DNA of 10,989 bases from JBBITW01 sp037440525 (GCA_037440525.1 JBBITW010000122.1:1-10989); one strand, 5' to 3'; positions 1 to 7,162 are shown, counted from the first letter of the stretch. Translations and numbers: made by a program. The notes: generated by a model from the sequence alone, not told the origin.

Positions 1-67
1 AGATTTTCGAGGATATTCCTGCCAGATCTTTTAACTTAGCCCCATTTAAGTGACGTTTTACGAGAGC

Positions 68-835
68 TTACCTTTTCTTTTCTAAGAAGGCCCTTAACCT
101 TTCAAGAGCCTCAGGGCTTCCAATCGTCAATGCAGAGAGGGCAGATTCAAAAGTAAGGGAGTGATCAAGTGGTATATCCATTCCCCGAATCACAAGATCC
201 ATTGCCAATCGAATTGCAGTTGAACCATTCTTTAATATAGACTCTGCCATCTCAATTGCCTTGGGCATCAATTCATCAGCCGAAACAACCTGATTTACAA
301 GACCTATTCTATATGCCTCTTGGGCGTCGATGGGTTTGGCAGTGAGGATCATCTCAATCGCCTTTCCCCTTCCCACCAGGCGGGTAAGACGCTGAGTCCC
401 CCCATAACCAGGTACTATTCCGAGACCAAGCTCTGGTAATCCAAGCCTTGCCTTTTCTGAGGCTATCCGAATACTGCATGCCATAGCAAGTTCGAGCCCT
501 CCTCCAAGGCAATATCCATTGATCGCTGCAATAGATGGTTTTCCCAGACGCTCTAATTTATCAAGGATTGATCTATGCTCTATTGATGTATCAAAACCCT
601 GAAGGGACGAATTCATCTGCGAAAGTTCATTTATATCTGCTCCTGATACAAAGGCCTTATCCCCTGCTCCAGTAAGAATAAGAACCCCTATCTCAGAATC
701 TCTTTTAACATCATCAATGGCCTCGTTAAGCTCCACGAGAAGCCGATGATTGAGTGCATTGTAAACCTCAGGCCGATTTAGTGTGATAAATCCAATCTTC
801 TTTTCTTTCCTCAAGAGAATATTTTCCCAATTCAT
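68..835 (-). CDS. Enoyl-CoA hydratase (crotonase family)
   Basis: A 255-residue crotonase-fold protein, the usual length for the family. It is expected to add water across the 2,3-double bond of an enoyl-CoA in the cytoplasm. Visible motifs are the first oxyanion-hole loop SGADINEL (64-71), the second one NGYCLGGGLELAM (106-118), and GLPELGLGIVPGYGGTQRL (132-150). The two catalytic glutamates expected from rat crotonase fall at about E115 and E135, and both are present. I place the start at 833-835 and not at the longer in-frame start at 886, because AAAGGAGG sits just upstream of this ATG and the longer version would run into the preceding gene. Only 11 bp separate it from the acyl-CoA dehydrogenase stop, so it is the last recognised gene of a four-gene acyl-CoA operon. 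The family assignment is firm. The exact substrate, and whether it acts as hydratase or another crotonase, cannot be read from sequence. Confidence 0.93.
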   Translation of the reverse strand: MNWENILLRKEKKIGFITLNRPEVYNALNHRLLVELNEAIDDVKRDSEIGVLILTGAGDKAFVSGADINELSQMNSSLQGFDTSIEHRSILDKLERLGKPSIAAINGYCLGGGLELAMACSIRIASEKARLGLPELGLGIVPGYGGTQRLTRLVGRGKAIEMILTAKPIDAQEAYRIGLVNQVVSADELMPKAIEMAESILKNGSTAIRLAMDLVIRGMDIPLDHSLTFESALSALTIGSPEALERLRAFLEKKR

Positions 836-846
836 ATGACCCTCCT

Positions 847-2367
847 TTAAAAGAGATCTTCCTTCTTGACCCAGGAAGGAAACCACTGATAATATTTCTG
901 GCCATTTGCCATCTTTAAACCTTCGTATGTTGCCTTTGCCAGTTCTATACCTTTCTTCCCCCGATAGAGTTTTACCAGATTCTTCTGTTCGAGTGAGATA
1001 AGTAATTCATCAAGTTTCTTATCATCTACATCAAAAATCTCCTTAATATCCTCACGGCTCATATGAAGGCCCGGGTTGACTCTATAATCCTCCGAAAGGA
1101 CCTTAAGTAACTTCTCTTCACTTATCTCTGGATCCTTTTTGACCTCTTTTTTCATTGTTACAGGGACTCCAAGCTCAGGATGGATCACCCTTCTTGGCCA
1201 TCTCAAATCATTTGCCATCTGCCTCAATCCCATTCGATAAATCACAAGTTTTATTGCCTCGTTAGTTCCACCGGCGATCTGGTTCGTTTTTGCTTCCCTG
1301 AATAGCCTTTCGAGTGGATAAAACTTTGTTACCCCATCTCCTCCCATAACCTGAATGGCTTCTATCATACCTTCCATACACATATCTGTATTATAGAGTT
1401 TACATATAGAGGCCTCCATAGAGGGATCTTGACCTGAATCAAAAAGGTATGCGGCGTAATAGGTCACCAGCCGGGAGAGTTTGAATTTAACAATCAGGTC
1501 TGCAATCTTAAACTGGTTGTTTACAAAATCGATCGTTGGTCTTCCGAACTGTATTCTCCTCTGCCCATATCCTACAAGGGAACGAAGGGCTACGCGGAAC
1601 ATTCCAAGCAATGAAGCCGCAATGATCGTTCTCTCAAAATTTAGGCCCACTGTCATGACCCTCCATCCCTCCCCCTCATGCCCGATCCGATTTTCAACAG
1701 GCACAGGCACCTCATCAAGGTTCAAATATCCATTTGGTGTATTATCATAACCCATGACCTCGTTGACCTTTTCAACACTGAAACCCGGCATCCCCTTTTC
1801 AACTATAAAGCCTGTGAGGTGTTGGTAGCGAGCTATATCCTTTGGATCATTGCTTGTCCTTGCATATAACATGTATCGATTTGCAACCCCAACACCTGTG
1901 GTAAATCTCTTTTTTCCAGAAAGGATATACTTATCTCCTTCCCTTCGTGCAGTTGTTTCGATTGCTGAGGCATCCGAACCAACAAATGGCTCTGTAATTG
2001 AAATAGCCCCAAGCTCTCCCTTGGCCATACGAGATAGAAATCTCTTTTTCTGCTCCTCAGTTCCAAATTCAATTATCTGATGGAGTCCTCCCATCATAGA
2101 TGCCCCAAATACATAAAAAAGGCCTGGAAGCTGTGCAACTGTCTCCATTGTTATGGAGGCCCCTGTAGCTCCGAGGCCCATTCCTCCATAGGCCTCTGGA
2201 ATGGCCACGCCAAAGAATCCCATCTCTGCTAACTCATCATAAATATCCTTGGCTATCTCCCTCTTCCACCAGTACTCTTCAGCCCTGGGCATTGCCTTTT
2301 CTACATACTGCTCGAGTTTTGTTGCAAGCCTCTTATGCTCATCGTTCCACCAATGAAATGCTTCCAT
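847..2367 (-). CDS. Acyl-CoA dehydrogenase with C-terminal winged-helix-like extension
   Basis: A 506-residue flavoprotein. Residues 1-385 form the standard acyl-CoA dehydrogenase fold, which oxidises acyl-CoA to 2-enoyl-CoA and passes electrons to ETF. The flavin/substrate loop SITEPFVGSD (123-132), the RIQFGRP motif (271-277) and the VMGGDGVT motif (340-347) are clear. The catalytic base looks like the isovaleryl/long-chain type: E245 in NFERT lies where those enzymes carry Glu, while the short/medium-chain position (the E of YEGT) is Gly366 in IAGGT. About 120 residues follow the normal end of the family. Residues ~415-490 read as helix-helix-helix-wing (LLKVLSEDY, SREDIKEIF, KKLDELLISLEQKNLV, KLYRGKKGIEL), resembling a winged-helix domain. 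The start has a good Shine-Dalgarno site (AAAGGGGGA). It lies 85 bp after the thiolase and 11 bp before the hydratase. Family assignment is firm; substrate and role of the tail are unknown. Confidence 0.93.
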   Translation of the reverse strand: MEAFHWWNDEHKRLATKLEQYVEKAMPRAEEYWWKREIAKDIYDELAEMGFFGVAIPEAYGGMGLGATGASITMETVAQLPGLFYVFGASMMGGLHQIIEFGTEEQKKRFLSRMAKGELGAISITEPFVGSDASAIETTARREGDKYILSGKKRFTTGVGVANRYMLYARTSNDPKDIARYQHLTGFIVEKGMPGFSVEKVNEVMGYDNTPNGYLNLDEVPVPVENRIGHEGEGWRVMTVGLNFERTIIAASLLGMFRVALRSLVGYGQRRIQFGRPTIDFVNNQFKIADLIVKFKLSRLVTYYAAYLFDSGQDPSMEASICKLYNTDMCMEGMIEAIQVMGGDGVTKFYPLERLFREAKTNQIAGGTNEAIKLVIYRMGLRQMANDLRWPRRVIHPELGVPVTMKKEVKKDPEISEEKLLKVLSEDYRVNPGLHMSREDIKEIFDVDDKKLDELLISLEQKNLVKLYRGKKGIELAKATYEGLKMANGQKYYQWFPSWVKKEDLF

Positions 2368-2452
2368 TATTCATCCCCCTTTCTCATATTCACAATATTT
2401 TTTTAGGAATCCCCCCTCTGAAGAAATACTTTGCTTATGAGGATAAAGAGGA

Positions 2453-3664
2453 TCAGAGGCCAATAATCGAGATGCTACAGACACTGTATGGCGGTTGGCC
2501 CCCAAGATTATGGGTGAGTCCAATTACAGGGTTTTTGATCTGTCTTGGCCCTGCCTTTCCCTGAAGCTGTTTATATACTTCGTATAGCATTCTGAGCCCT
2601 GATGCACCTATAGGATGGCCAAAACATTTCAATCCTCCATCAGGTTGGCAAGGGATCTGTCCCTCGAGAGTGAAGAATCCATTATCTATGTCCTCTTTCA
2701 CCTTTCCCCTCGGAGATATCATGAGGTCCTCGTATGTAACCATTTCAGTGATGGAGAAACAATCATGAACCTCCATCAGGTTTATCTCCTTTCTCGGATT
2801 TTTGATCCCTGCCTCTTCATATGCCCTTATTGCTGCGCGGGTTGTGGTCTCAACATGTGTATAATCGTAATTAGTATATAACAGGCTCTCACCGGAGTCA
2901 GCGGCGATCTGGATTGATTTAACATATACAGGATCGGCTCTAAACTCCTTTGCCCTATCAGCTCTTACAACTATTGCTGCCGCTGCTCCATCGCTCACAC
3001 CACAGCAATCAAGCAGTCCAAGAGGCCAGGCGATGATCGGGGCCTTGAGCACATCCTCTATAGTTATCTCCCTTCGCAGGTGAGCCTTTGGATTTAGAGC
3101 CCCATTGTGATGGCTTTTAACTGATATCTTCGCGAGTGTTCTTTTACCCTCTTCTATACTGAGTCCATATCGCTCGAAGTATCGAATGGCCATCATGGCA
3201 AACATTCCAGGGTTTGGATTTATCCAGTTAGGGAATATTATCCTCCCTCTTGCACCCAGGACCTTCAGGTCTTCGTTTGCCCTCGGAAGTCCTCCAAAGC
3301 CAAGATCCTTGATCTTCTCAACCCCAACAGCCAGTGCAATATCACAGGCACCTGATGCCACAGCATAACATGCACCCCTGAAGGCCTCAGTGCCACTTGC
3401 ACAGAGGTTCTCAACCCTCGTAACCGGAATGAATGGAAGCTTCAGGGCTGATGATGTAACAATTGCACTGTGCCCTACATTTACCTCTGTCTGCTGATTG
3501 CCCTGCCAGGCAGCCTGGATATCCTTCTTTTCTATCCCGGCATCCTGAAGTGCCTCCTGAAAGGCCTCTGCAATCAAGTCCTCAGCGCTCTTATCCCATA
3601 GTTCTCCAAACTTGGTACAACCCATACCTATAATTGCAACCTTATTCTTTATACCCTCTGGCAT
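2453..3664 (-). CDS. SCP2-type thiolase (BbsB-like, acetyl-CoA acetyltransferase family)
   Basis: A 403-residue thiolase of the SCP2/non-decarboxylating type that works with a DUF35 partner, as in archaeal acetoacetyl-CoA thiolase and BbsB of anaerobic toluene degradation. It should cleave a 3-oxoacyl-CoA with CoA, or run the reverse condensation. The nucleophile is C88 in ENLCASGTEA. HDCF at 300-303 supplies the His and second Cys of this subfamily, and GHPIGASG (349-356) the C-terminal His350. THNLGGQP lies at 384-391. The N terminus (KVAIIGMGCTKFGE) is typical. The start has an AGGAGG ribosome site and follows the stop of the HMGCS-like/DUF35 gene by 13 bp, so the two are very likely co-translated partners. 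The mammalian-type SCP2 lipid-transfer domain is absent. All catalytic residues look intact. The substrate is not readable from sequence; an acyl-CoA intermediate of this operon is the natural guess. Confidence 0.92.
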   Translation of the reverse strand: MPEGIKNKVAIIGMGCTKFGELWDKSAEDLIAEAFQEALQDAGIEKKDIQAAWQGNQQTEVNVGHSAIVTSSALKLPFIPVTRVENLCASGTEAFRGACYAVASGACDIALAVGVEKIKDLGFGGLPRANEDLKVLGARGRIIFPNWINPNPGMFAMMAIRYFERYGLSIEEGKRTLAKISVKSHHNGALNPKAHLRREITIEDVLKAPIIAWPLGLLDCCGVSDGAAAAIVVRADRAKEFRADPVYVKSIQIAADSGESLLYTNYDYTHVETTTRAAIRAYEEAGIKNPRKEINLMEVHDCFSITEMVTYEDLMISPRGKVKEDIDNGFFTLEGQIPCQPDGGLKCFGHPIGASGLRMLYEVYKQLQGKAGPRQIKNPVIGLTHNLGGQPPYSVCSISIIGL

Positions 3665-3677
3665 TTTATCCTCCTAT

Positions 3678-5123
3678 CTAATCTCTGAATGGTATAGCCT
3701 TCCAGAAATATCCCTGTATACCCCTCAGTTTATCAAAATATTTTCTTCTAAAACTCATCTCCACATCCATCCCCACCTTGAGAAGCTCGGGTTCACAATC
3801 AGTGAATTCGAATATGAATCTTCCTCCTCCTTCAAAATCTATCAGTCCAAAAATCAGAGGAGGATTAATGGAGAATGAGGCCTGATCAAGTGTATAACTG
3901 AAAAGTTTGCCTTTCTTATTGGAAAGACGATAATCCTCCATCTCATCAATTGCACCACATGAAGGATTGACACAAACCTTCTGAGGTGGGTAAAGCGGAG
4001 TGCCACAGCGTTTACACCGTGATCCATAAAGGGCTAAAATGGACTTTCTCTCCCTCCATGCGAGTGGCAATTGCGTTGGTGCTATATCTTCTCCAAATCC
4101 TGTCTCCACTGTAAGGAGGTCACGAAATACGAGGTATTTCTCGTAGCTCTTGAGCTCTTTTTTCAAATCAAGATATCGCTTTATACCTCTCTTATTCTTC
4201 ATCCTTTTTATCTCGGATGTTACCTTAAAATATAATGCCTCAGAACCATTACCATAGCTTGCGAGGAGGATCTTATCTTCAGGATTTGCATCTTCAAGCA
4301 TTGCCACAAGCAGAAGCAGAGGGGAGGCAGTCCCCGACTCACCTATTGTATTTAACATAGGTGTCTGAATCTGATTTGGCTGGAAACCCAGTCTCTTTCC
4401 AATCGCGGCATGCTCTCTCTGATTAAGACATGGGTAGGCAACCTTACTGAAATCTTTAGCTTCGAGATTAAATTTCTTAAAAAGACCAGAGATTGCTTCT
4501 GAAATAAATTTTGTATAGCCCTCTTCACGGATGAATCGATCCTCAACCCCGCGAACAAATCGATCTGACTCAATTCTTCTATAATCGGGAAAATCGTAAG
4601 AGACTGAGTAAGAGCCCTCAAGGCTTGCAATGACCCCTTCGCTTCCTATAAGTACGGCCGATCCAGCATCTCCAAATAGCATCTCGAGAGAGCTACCTGG
4701 TTTACCAAGCCGGCAGTCTGATGCGCAGACAAGAAAATTTCTTACCGCCCCTGCCCTGACTGAATCGCAGGCGGAGAGAAGTGAAGATGTGCCTGCTTTT
4801 AGGGAGTTACAAAAATCGGCCGTCCTTATATTTGGACGCAGATCCAGAGCTGTTGCGAGGATGGAGGAACCTTCCCCTTCTCTGTATGGGGAGGTAGTTG
4901 TTGCAAAATACAATCCTTCTATATCTTCCTGATTATATCCCTTTAAACAATCGATCCCCGCAGAAACAGCCATTGTAAGACTATCCTCATCAAAATTGGA
5001 TACAGCCTTCTCACCTGCTAAACCAGCCTGACTTAACCATCCCATTGCATCCTGTATTGTCTTACGATTGATCCGATACCGTGGGAGATAAATCCCATAA
5101 GAAATAATTCCTACATTTTTCAT
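3678..5123 (-). CDS. HMG-CoA synthase-like domain fused to zinc-ribbon/OB-fold (DUF35) domain, catalytic residues missing
   Basis: A 481-residue fusion. Residues 1-~305 resemble archaeal-type HMG-CoA synthases (thiolase superfamily): VGIISYGIYLPRYRI at the N terminus, GDAGSAVLIG (151-160) and SYGNGSEALYF (289-299). Residues ~355-481 form a DUF35 unit with a zinc ribbon (C370, C373, C384, C389) followed by an OB-fold. Aligned by eye with the archaeal motif CKAGT, this protein has LKAGT (108-112), so the nucleophilic Cys is Leu108; C105 lies three residues earlier. The Glu site reads Thr76 and the His site Pro231. The domain is therefore probably not a working synthase. In the archaeal thiolase/HMGCS/DUF35 complex and in BbsAB, the DUF35 part helps bind CoA substrate and holds the subunits together. 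I infer a scaffold or substrate-binding role for the thiolase next door. The start is supported by GGAGG seven bases upstream. It is the first gene of its operon. Confidence 0.85.
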   Translation of the reverse strand: MKNVGIISYGIYLPRYRINRKTIQDAMGWLSQAGLAGEKAVSNFDEDSLTMAVSAGIDCLKGYNQEDIEGLYFATTTSPYREGEGSSILATALDLRPNIRTADFCNSLKAGTSSLLSACDSVRAGAVRNFLVCASDCRLGKPGSSLEMLFGDAGSAVLIGSEGVIASLEGSYSVSYDFPDYRRIESDRFVRGVEDRFIREEGYTKFISEAISGLFKKFNLEAKDFSKVAYPCLNQREHAAIGKRLGFQPNQIQTPMLNTIGESGTASPLLLLVAMLEDANPEDKILLASYGNGSEALYFKVTSEIKRMKNKRGIKRYLDLKKELKSYEKYLVFRDLLTVETGFGEDIAPTQLPLAWRERKSILALYGSRCKRCGTPLYPPQKVCVNPSCGAIDEMEDYRLSNKKGKLFSYTLDQASFSINPPLIFGLIDFEGGGRFIFEFTDCEPELLKVGMDVEMSFRRKYFDKLRGIQGYFWKAIPFRD

Positions 5124-5173
5124 CCTTTAACCTCCATTTCCAAGGCCCCTCGATAAAGCCAAATTTTAGAGAA

Positions 5174-5203
5174 TCTATAAAAACATCTCGGTCCATTAAC
5201 CAA
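5174..5203 (-). promoter_or_regulatory. Possible sigma-70 promoter of the acyl-CoA operon
   Basis: On the minus strand TTGGTT (5198-5203) and TATAGA (5174-5179) are separated by 18 bp and lie about 50 bp upstream of the first operon gene. The -35 half is weak, and AT-rich DNA gives such matches by chance. The upstream box lies inside the 55-bp duplicated contig end, so the local sequence further upstream is uncertain. Confidence 0.3.
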
Positions 5204-5402
5204 CAATATTTGCTAACATAATTAAAAAAAAATTTCCAATCCTTTGTNNNNNNNNNNNNNNNNNNNNNNNNNNNNNNNNNNNNNNNNNNNNNNNNNNNNN
5301 NNNNNNNNNNNNNNNNNNNNNNNNNNNNNNNNNNNNNNNNNNNNNNNCCATTAACCAACAATATTTGCTAACATAATTAAAAAAAAATTTCCAATCCTTT
5401 GT
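5193..5402. repeat. Exact 55-bp duplication flanking the gap (contig-end overlap)
   Basis: Bases 5193-5247 and 5348-5402 are identical over 55 positions, including a run of nine A, and each copy abuts the N run. This is what an assembler produces when two de Bruijn graph contigs share a k-mer end (55 is a common k) and are scaffolded without merging. If the copies are collapsed, 155 bp disappear and the DNA is continuous. I regard it as technical, not biological. Confidence 0.9.
5248..5347. other. Assembly gap of 100 N
   Basis: Exactly 100 undetermined bases, the conventional placeholder for a scaffold gap of unknown size. Any open frame running through it is an artefact. The flanking duplication suggests the true gap size is negative, meaning the contigs overlap. 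Confidence 0.98.
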
Positions 5403-5566
5403 GAGATTAAGGTTTCTCTTTGTCATCATAAGAAATCTTTTAATTATGAGGCTAGGGGTAAGGTTTGACTTTTGACATTTAAAAAAGATGGGCTCATCGC
5501 TTTCAGGAGGGAAAGAAGTTCCTTACCAGGCAGAGATGTAGACAAAAGATTAAAAGAAAAATGAAA

Positions 5567-5620
5567 TATCTCTTTTAAAGTACATCCATATTGAACATAT
5601 GCTTCATTAATAACATTGTC
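5567..5620 (-). pseudogene. Remnant of a REP-associated (RAYT) transposase C-terminal region
   Basis: The minus-strand peptide DNVINEAYVQYGCTLKEI resembles the start of the C-terminal helix-turn-helix seen in RAYT transposases, and matches the sister fragment near 10550-10600 (YNAHVRYGYTLKEI) at 8 of 14 positions. The match stops abruptly after KEI. The surrounding open frame (5444-5659, 71 codons) continues into sequence without recognisable content, and its Shine-Dalgarno context is poor, so I do not call it a functional gene. The identification rests on a short stretch. Confidence 0.4.
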
Positions 5621-5659
5621 TACCTGTTTTTTTATCTTTATCTCTAAATATATCTTCAA

Positions 5660-5882
5660 GTGACGGGTTTGTTATATAGCGCTGTAGTCTTAGTTATACT
5701 GAGACCCTTGTGAATTGGACACAGTCTGGGATTGAATATTTTCCTGCATCCTGCTTGGCAGGACAGGGGGCACAGAGGAGAGATGCTCTCGTTTTCCTGT
5801 AGACTTTAATCCTGATGGGTGACCTGGTGCTGTCGTTCCGAGGCGAACACCAAAAACTCAAAGAAACTACAAGAGAAAAAAG
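5660..5882. other. Intergenic stretch with no recognisable gene
   Basis: No convincing open frame, RNA or element is visible on either strand. It contains a small hairpin (TCCTGC/GCAGGA around 5748-5762) and ends just before the inverted-repeat element at 5883. It is probably decayed mobile or intergenic DNA. Confidence 0.5.
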
Positions 5883-6017
5883 GGTCAGGTCTACACATTT
5901 GACAAAATATTAAAAGTGTAATCTTTGTTTTCTTAAATCGAATATGAACAAAGAATTGAAAAGAGAACTCAAACAAATTTAAAAGGGGTTTGTAATGTCA
6001 AATGTGTAGACCTGACC
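5883..6017. mobile_element. 135-bp MITE/REP-like element with perfect 22-bp terminal inverted repeats
   Basis: The first 22 bases (5883-5904, beginning GGTCAGGTCTACAC) are the exact reverse complement of the last 22 (5996-6017, ending GTGTAGACCTGACC). The 91-bp interior is AT-rich and encodes nothing. Perfect ends around a non-coding core suggest a non-autonomous element moved in trans. No target-site duplication is obvious. The setting, next to RAYT remnants, hints at REP-type mobilisation, but a classical insertion sequence could also be the mover. As RNA it could form a long stem-loop. Confidence 0.65.
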
Positions 6018-6040
6018 ATATTTCTAGGACCATACTATAT

Positions 6041-6209
6041 CTTGTTTTTTGCATTGATTACCTATTTACAATCTACTTATTACAGAATAGTTTGGGGGTA
6101 TAGGTTTAGTCCTTGATACGATAAAATTGAAATTAACTGATAGCAAGAGGTAATCTGGGTCATCTAAAAAAGGTTTATGATTTTGGTAGAGATGTCAGAT
6201 ACCTCACTA
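6041..6209. repeat. Copy A of a ~170-bp dispersed direct repeat
   Basis: This stretch matches 10229-10398 in the same orientation at about 90% by eye, with one single-base indel. It begins at CTTGTTTTTTGCATTGATTA and ends at CCTCACTA. At its right edge it replaces the 3' part of the prohibitin-like pseudogene: the last ~15 codons of that frame come from the repeat, and the same codons occur in copy B. The repeat was therefore probably inserted into, or recombined with, an SPFH gene. Confidence 0.85.
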
Positions 6210-6586
6210 AAGTTGTTGAAAGCCTGATCGATCACTTTGTCGGCAAAGTCGAGCCCCACTTTCTGGTAAAGGTCATTGACAAAAGATGGATCGATATGAA
6301 AGTTCGCCATTCCCGTCATTTTCACTATCTGGTATTCTTTTGAAGAGGCACCGATCTCCTTGAACGGATGGGGTTGAACCTTGACATCGACCTTAATCAC
6401 TTTTTCAGCAATAGGCAACTTGAAGTTGAGCCCTTCCCCCTCATAATTCTCTTCTCCACACTTCCCCATTAGAGGACAACTCCTCTGTGGCCTGCCGGGA
6501 CGATAGCAAAAGAGCCCATGAGATAATGAAAAGAATCAAAAGAATAATAAGGATTAAAATGGTTTGGGGCTTTGGTCCTTTAAATC
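6164..6586 (-). pseudogene. Broken prohibitin/SPFH-family membrane protein gene
   Basis: Pieces in all three minus-strand frames together read as the first part of a prohibitin-like SPFH protein. There is a hydrophobic membrane segment ILILIILLILFIISWA (about 6513-6560), then FAIVPAGHRGVVL (about 6472-6510), then GEGLNFKLPIAEKVIKVDV and a long intact SPFH stretch (HIDPSFVNDLYQKVGLDF) from ~6439 down to ~6210. The breaks are a frameshift near 6506-6516, a TAA at 6469-6471 where related proteins usually have a codon before Trp-Gly, and another frameshift near 6432-6446. The C-terminal half is missing because repeat copy A takes over at 6209. A 101-codon open frame (6164-6469) remains but starts in the wrong frame and has no clear ribosome site. 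The SPFH call is from sequence patterns; the non-functional call is firm. Confidence 0.75.
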
Positions 6587-6595
6587 AAACGCTTC

Positions 6596-6618
6596 TAACG
6601 ATCTTTATTACATCGTTA
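6596..6618 (-). terminator. Weak hairpin downstream of the slipin-sigma-RRM operon
   Basis: TAACGAT and ATCGTTA form a 7-bp stem with a 9-base loop, about 65 bp past the stop of the last operon gene. No T tract follows on the minus strand, so it may not be a true intrinsic terminator. Confidence 0.25.
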
Positions 6619-6684
6619 ACCTCTGAATGTCTTACCATGATAGAACGACAAGAATCGACGACCAAATTCTTCAAATTCTTATAA

Positions 6685-6969
6685 CTACCTTCCTCGGAAG
6701 CCACGTTTTTCCATTGCCTCTTTCACCAGCAACTCTTTTCCCATGAAACTTCTTCGATTCAGCATGGAAACGGCCCTCCGGGCTTCCCATTGAGTAGACA
6801 TCTCCACGAAAGCAAACCCCCTCGGTTGCCCAGTCTGTCTATCCTTTACAATATTGACAGACATAACATCTCCAGCATTGGAGAAAAGGGCTTTGAGTTC
6901 GGTTTCGCTGGTCTCGAAGGGGAGGTTAGCCACATATATTTTCTTATTTATTTTAATCTTCCTACTCAT
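6685..6969 (-). CDS. RRM-domain RNA-binding protein (second in operon)
   Basis: A 94-residue protein that is essentially one RNA recognition motif. RNP2 is IYVANL (11-16) and RNP1 is RGFAFVEM (50-57), with the aromatic positions needed for RNA stacking present. The short tail EKRGFRGR is basic. A lysine-rich leader (SRKIKINKK) precedes the fold. It starts at ATG with AGGAAGGA upstream, 25 bp after the small zinc-ribbon gene. Bacterial single-RRM proteins of this type bind single-stranded RNA and are often cold- or stress-related in cyanobacteria; the role here is unknown. It is the last gene of the slipin-sigma-RRM operon. It resembles the other RRM protein at 7208-7525 but lacks that protein's glycine-rich tail, so the two are diverged paralogues. 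Confidence 0.92.
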   Translation of the reverse strand: MSRKIKINKKIYVANLPFETSETELKALFSNAGDVMSVNIVKDRQTGQPRGFAFVEMSTQWEARRAVSMLNRRSFMGKELLVKEAMEKRGFRGR

Positions 6970-6994
6970 TTTCCTTCCTGTCTTAATAAGATCT

Positions 6995-7162
6995 CTATTT
7001 CTTGAAACATTCCATGCAGAATAGTTTCTTGCCTTCTGGTGGGAGAACCTGGACGACTACTTCCTTTCCGCAACCTGGACAAACAATTTTATAGGATTTA
7101 GGACGGCTTGGACGTCTGGGTTTTGAACCATGCATCCTCCCATGCCTTCTTCCTTGTACCAT
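6995..7162 (-). CDS. Small zinc-ribbon protein (55 aa) between two RRM genes
   Basis: A 55-residue frame from ATG at 7160-7162 to TAG at 6995-6997. The N-terminal 25 residues are strongly basic (VQGRRHGRMHGSKPRRPSR). Two CxxC knuckles follow, C28-PG-C31 and C49-ME-C52, separated by 17 residues, the layout of a zinc ribbon. An AGAGGAT ribosome site precedes the ATG. Gaps of 45 bp to the upstream RRM gene and 25 bp to the downstream one place it in the same transcript. A basic tail plus zinc ribbon suggests RNA or ribosome binding, but this is inference; I do not recognise a named family. Its position between two RRM genes supports it as a real gene despite its length. Confidence 0.8.
   Translation of the reverse strand: MVQGRRHGRMHGSKPRRPSRPKSYKIVCPGCGKEVVVQVLPPEGKKLFCMECFKK

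Noticed and set aside
1..67. Possible start of a further operon gene after the hydratase
   Set aside because: A frame stays open to the window edge but has no start codon or ribosome site; too short to support.
836..886. Longer N terminus for the enoyl-CoA hydratase
   Set aside because: It overlaps the end of the acyl-CoA dehydrogenase gene, adds residues not typical of crotonases, and the ATG at 833-835 has a near-perfect ribosome site.
5062..5429. Open frame that would span the gap if the 55-bp copies are collapsed (about 70 codons)
   Set aside because: It overlaps the well-supported start and ribosome site of the HMGCS-like gene, and its sequence resembles no family I know. The uncollapsed versions contain runs of unknown residues.
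5883..6017. CRISPR-like or attenuator structure
   Set aside because: There is only one inverted pair, no spaced direct repeats, no cas genes and no leader peptide or downstream gene to regulate.
6164..6469. Intact small protein of 101 residues
   Set aside because: It begins mid-domain of an SPFH protein, just after an in-frame-of-parent stop, and ends within an inserted repeat; best read as the largest open piece of a pseudogene.
6487..6684. Plus-strand 65-codon open frame
   Set aside because: It is antisense to the SPFH pseudogene fragments, with no ribosome site or family resemblance.
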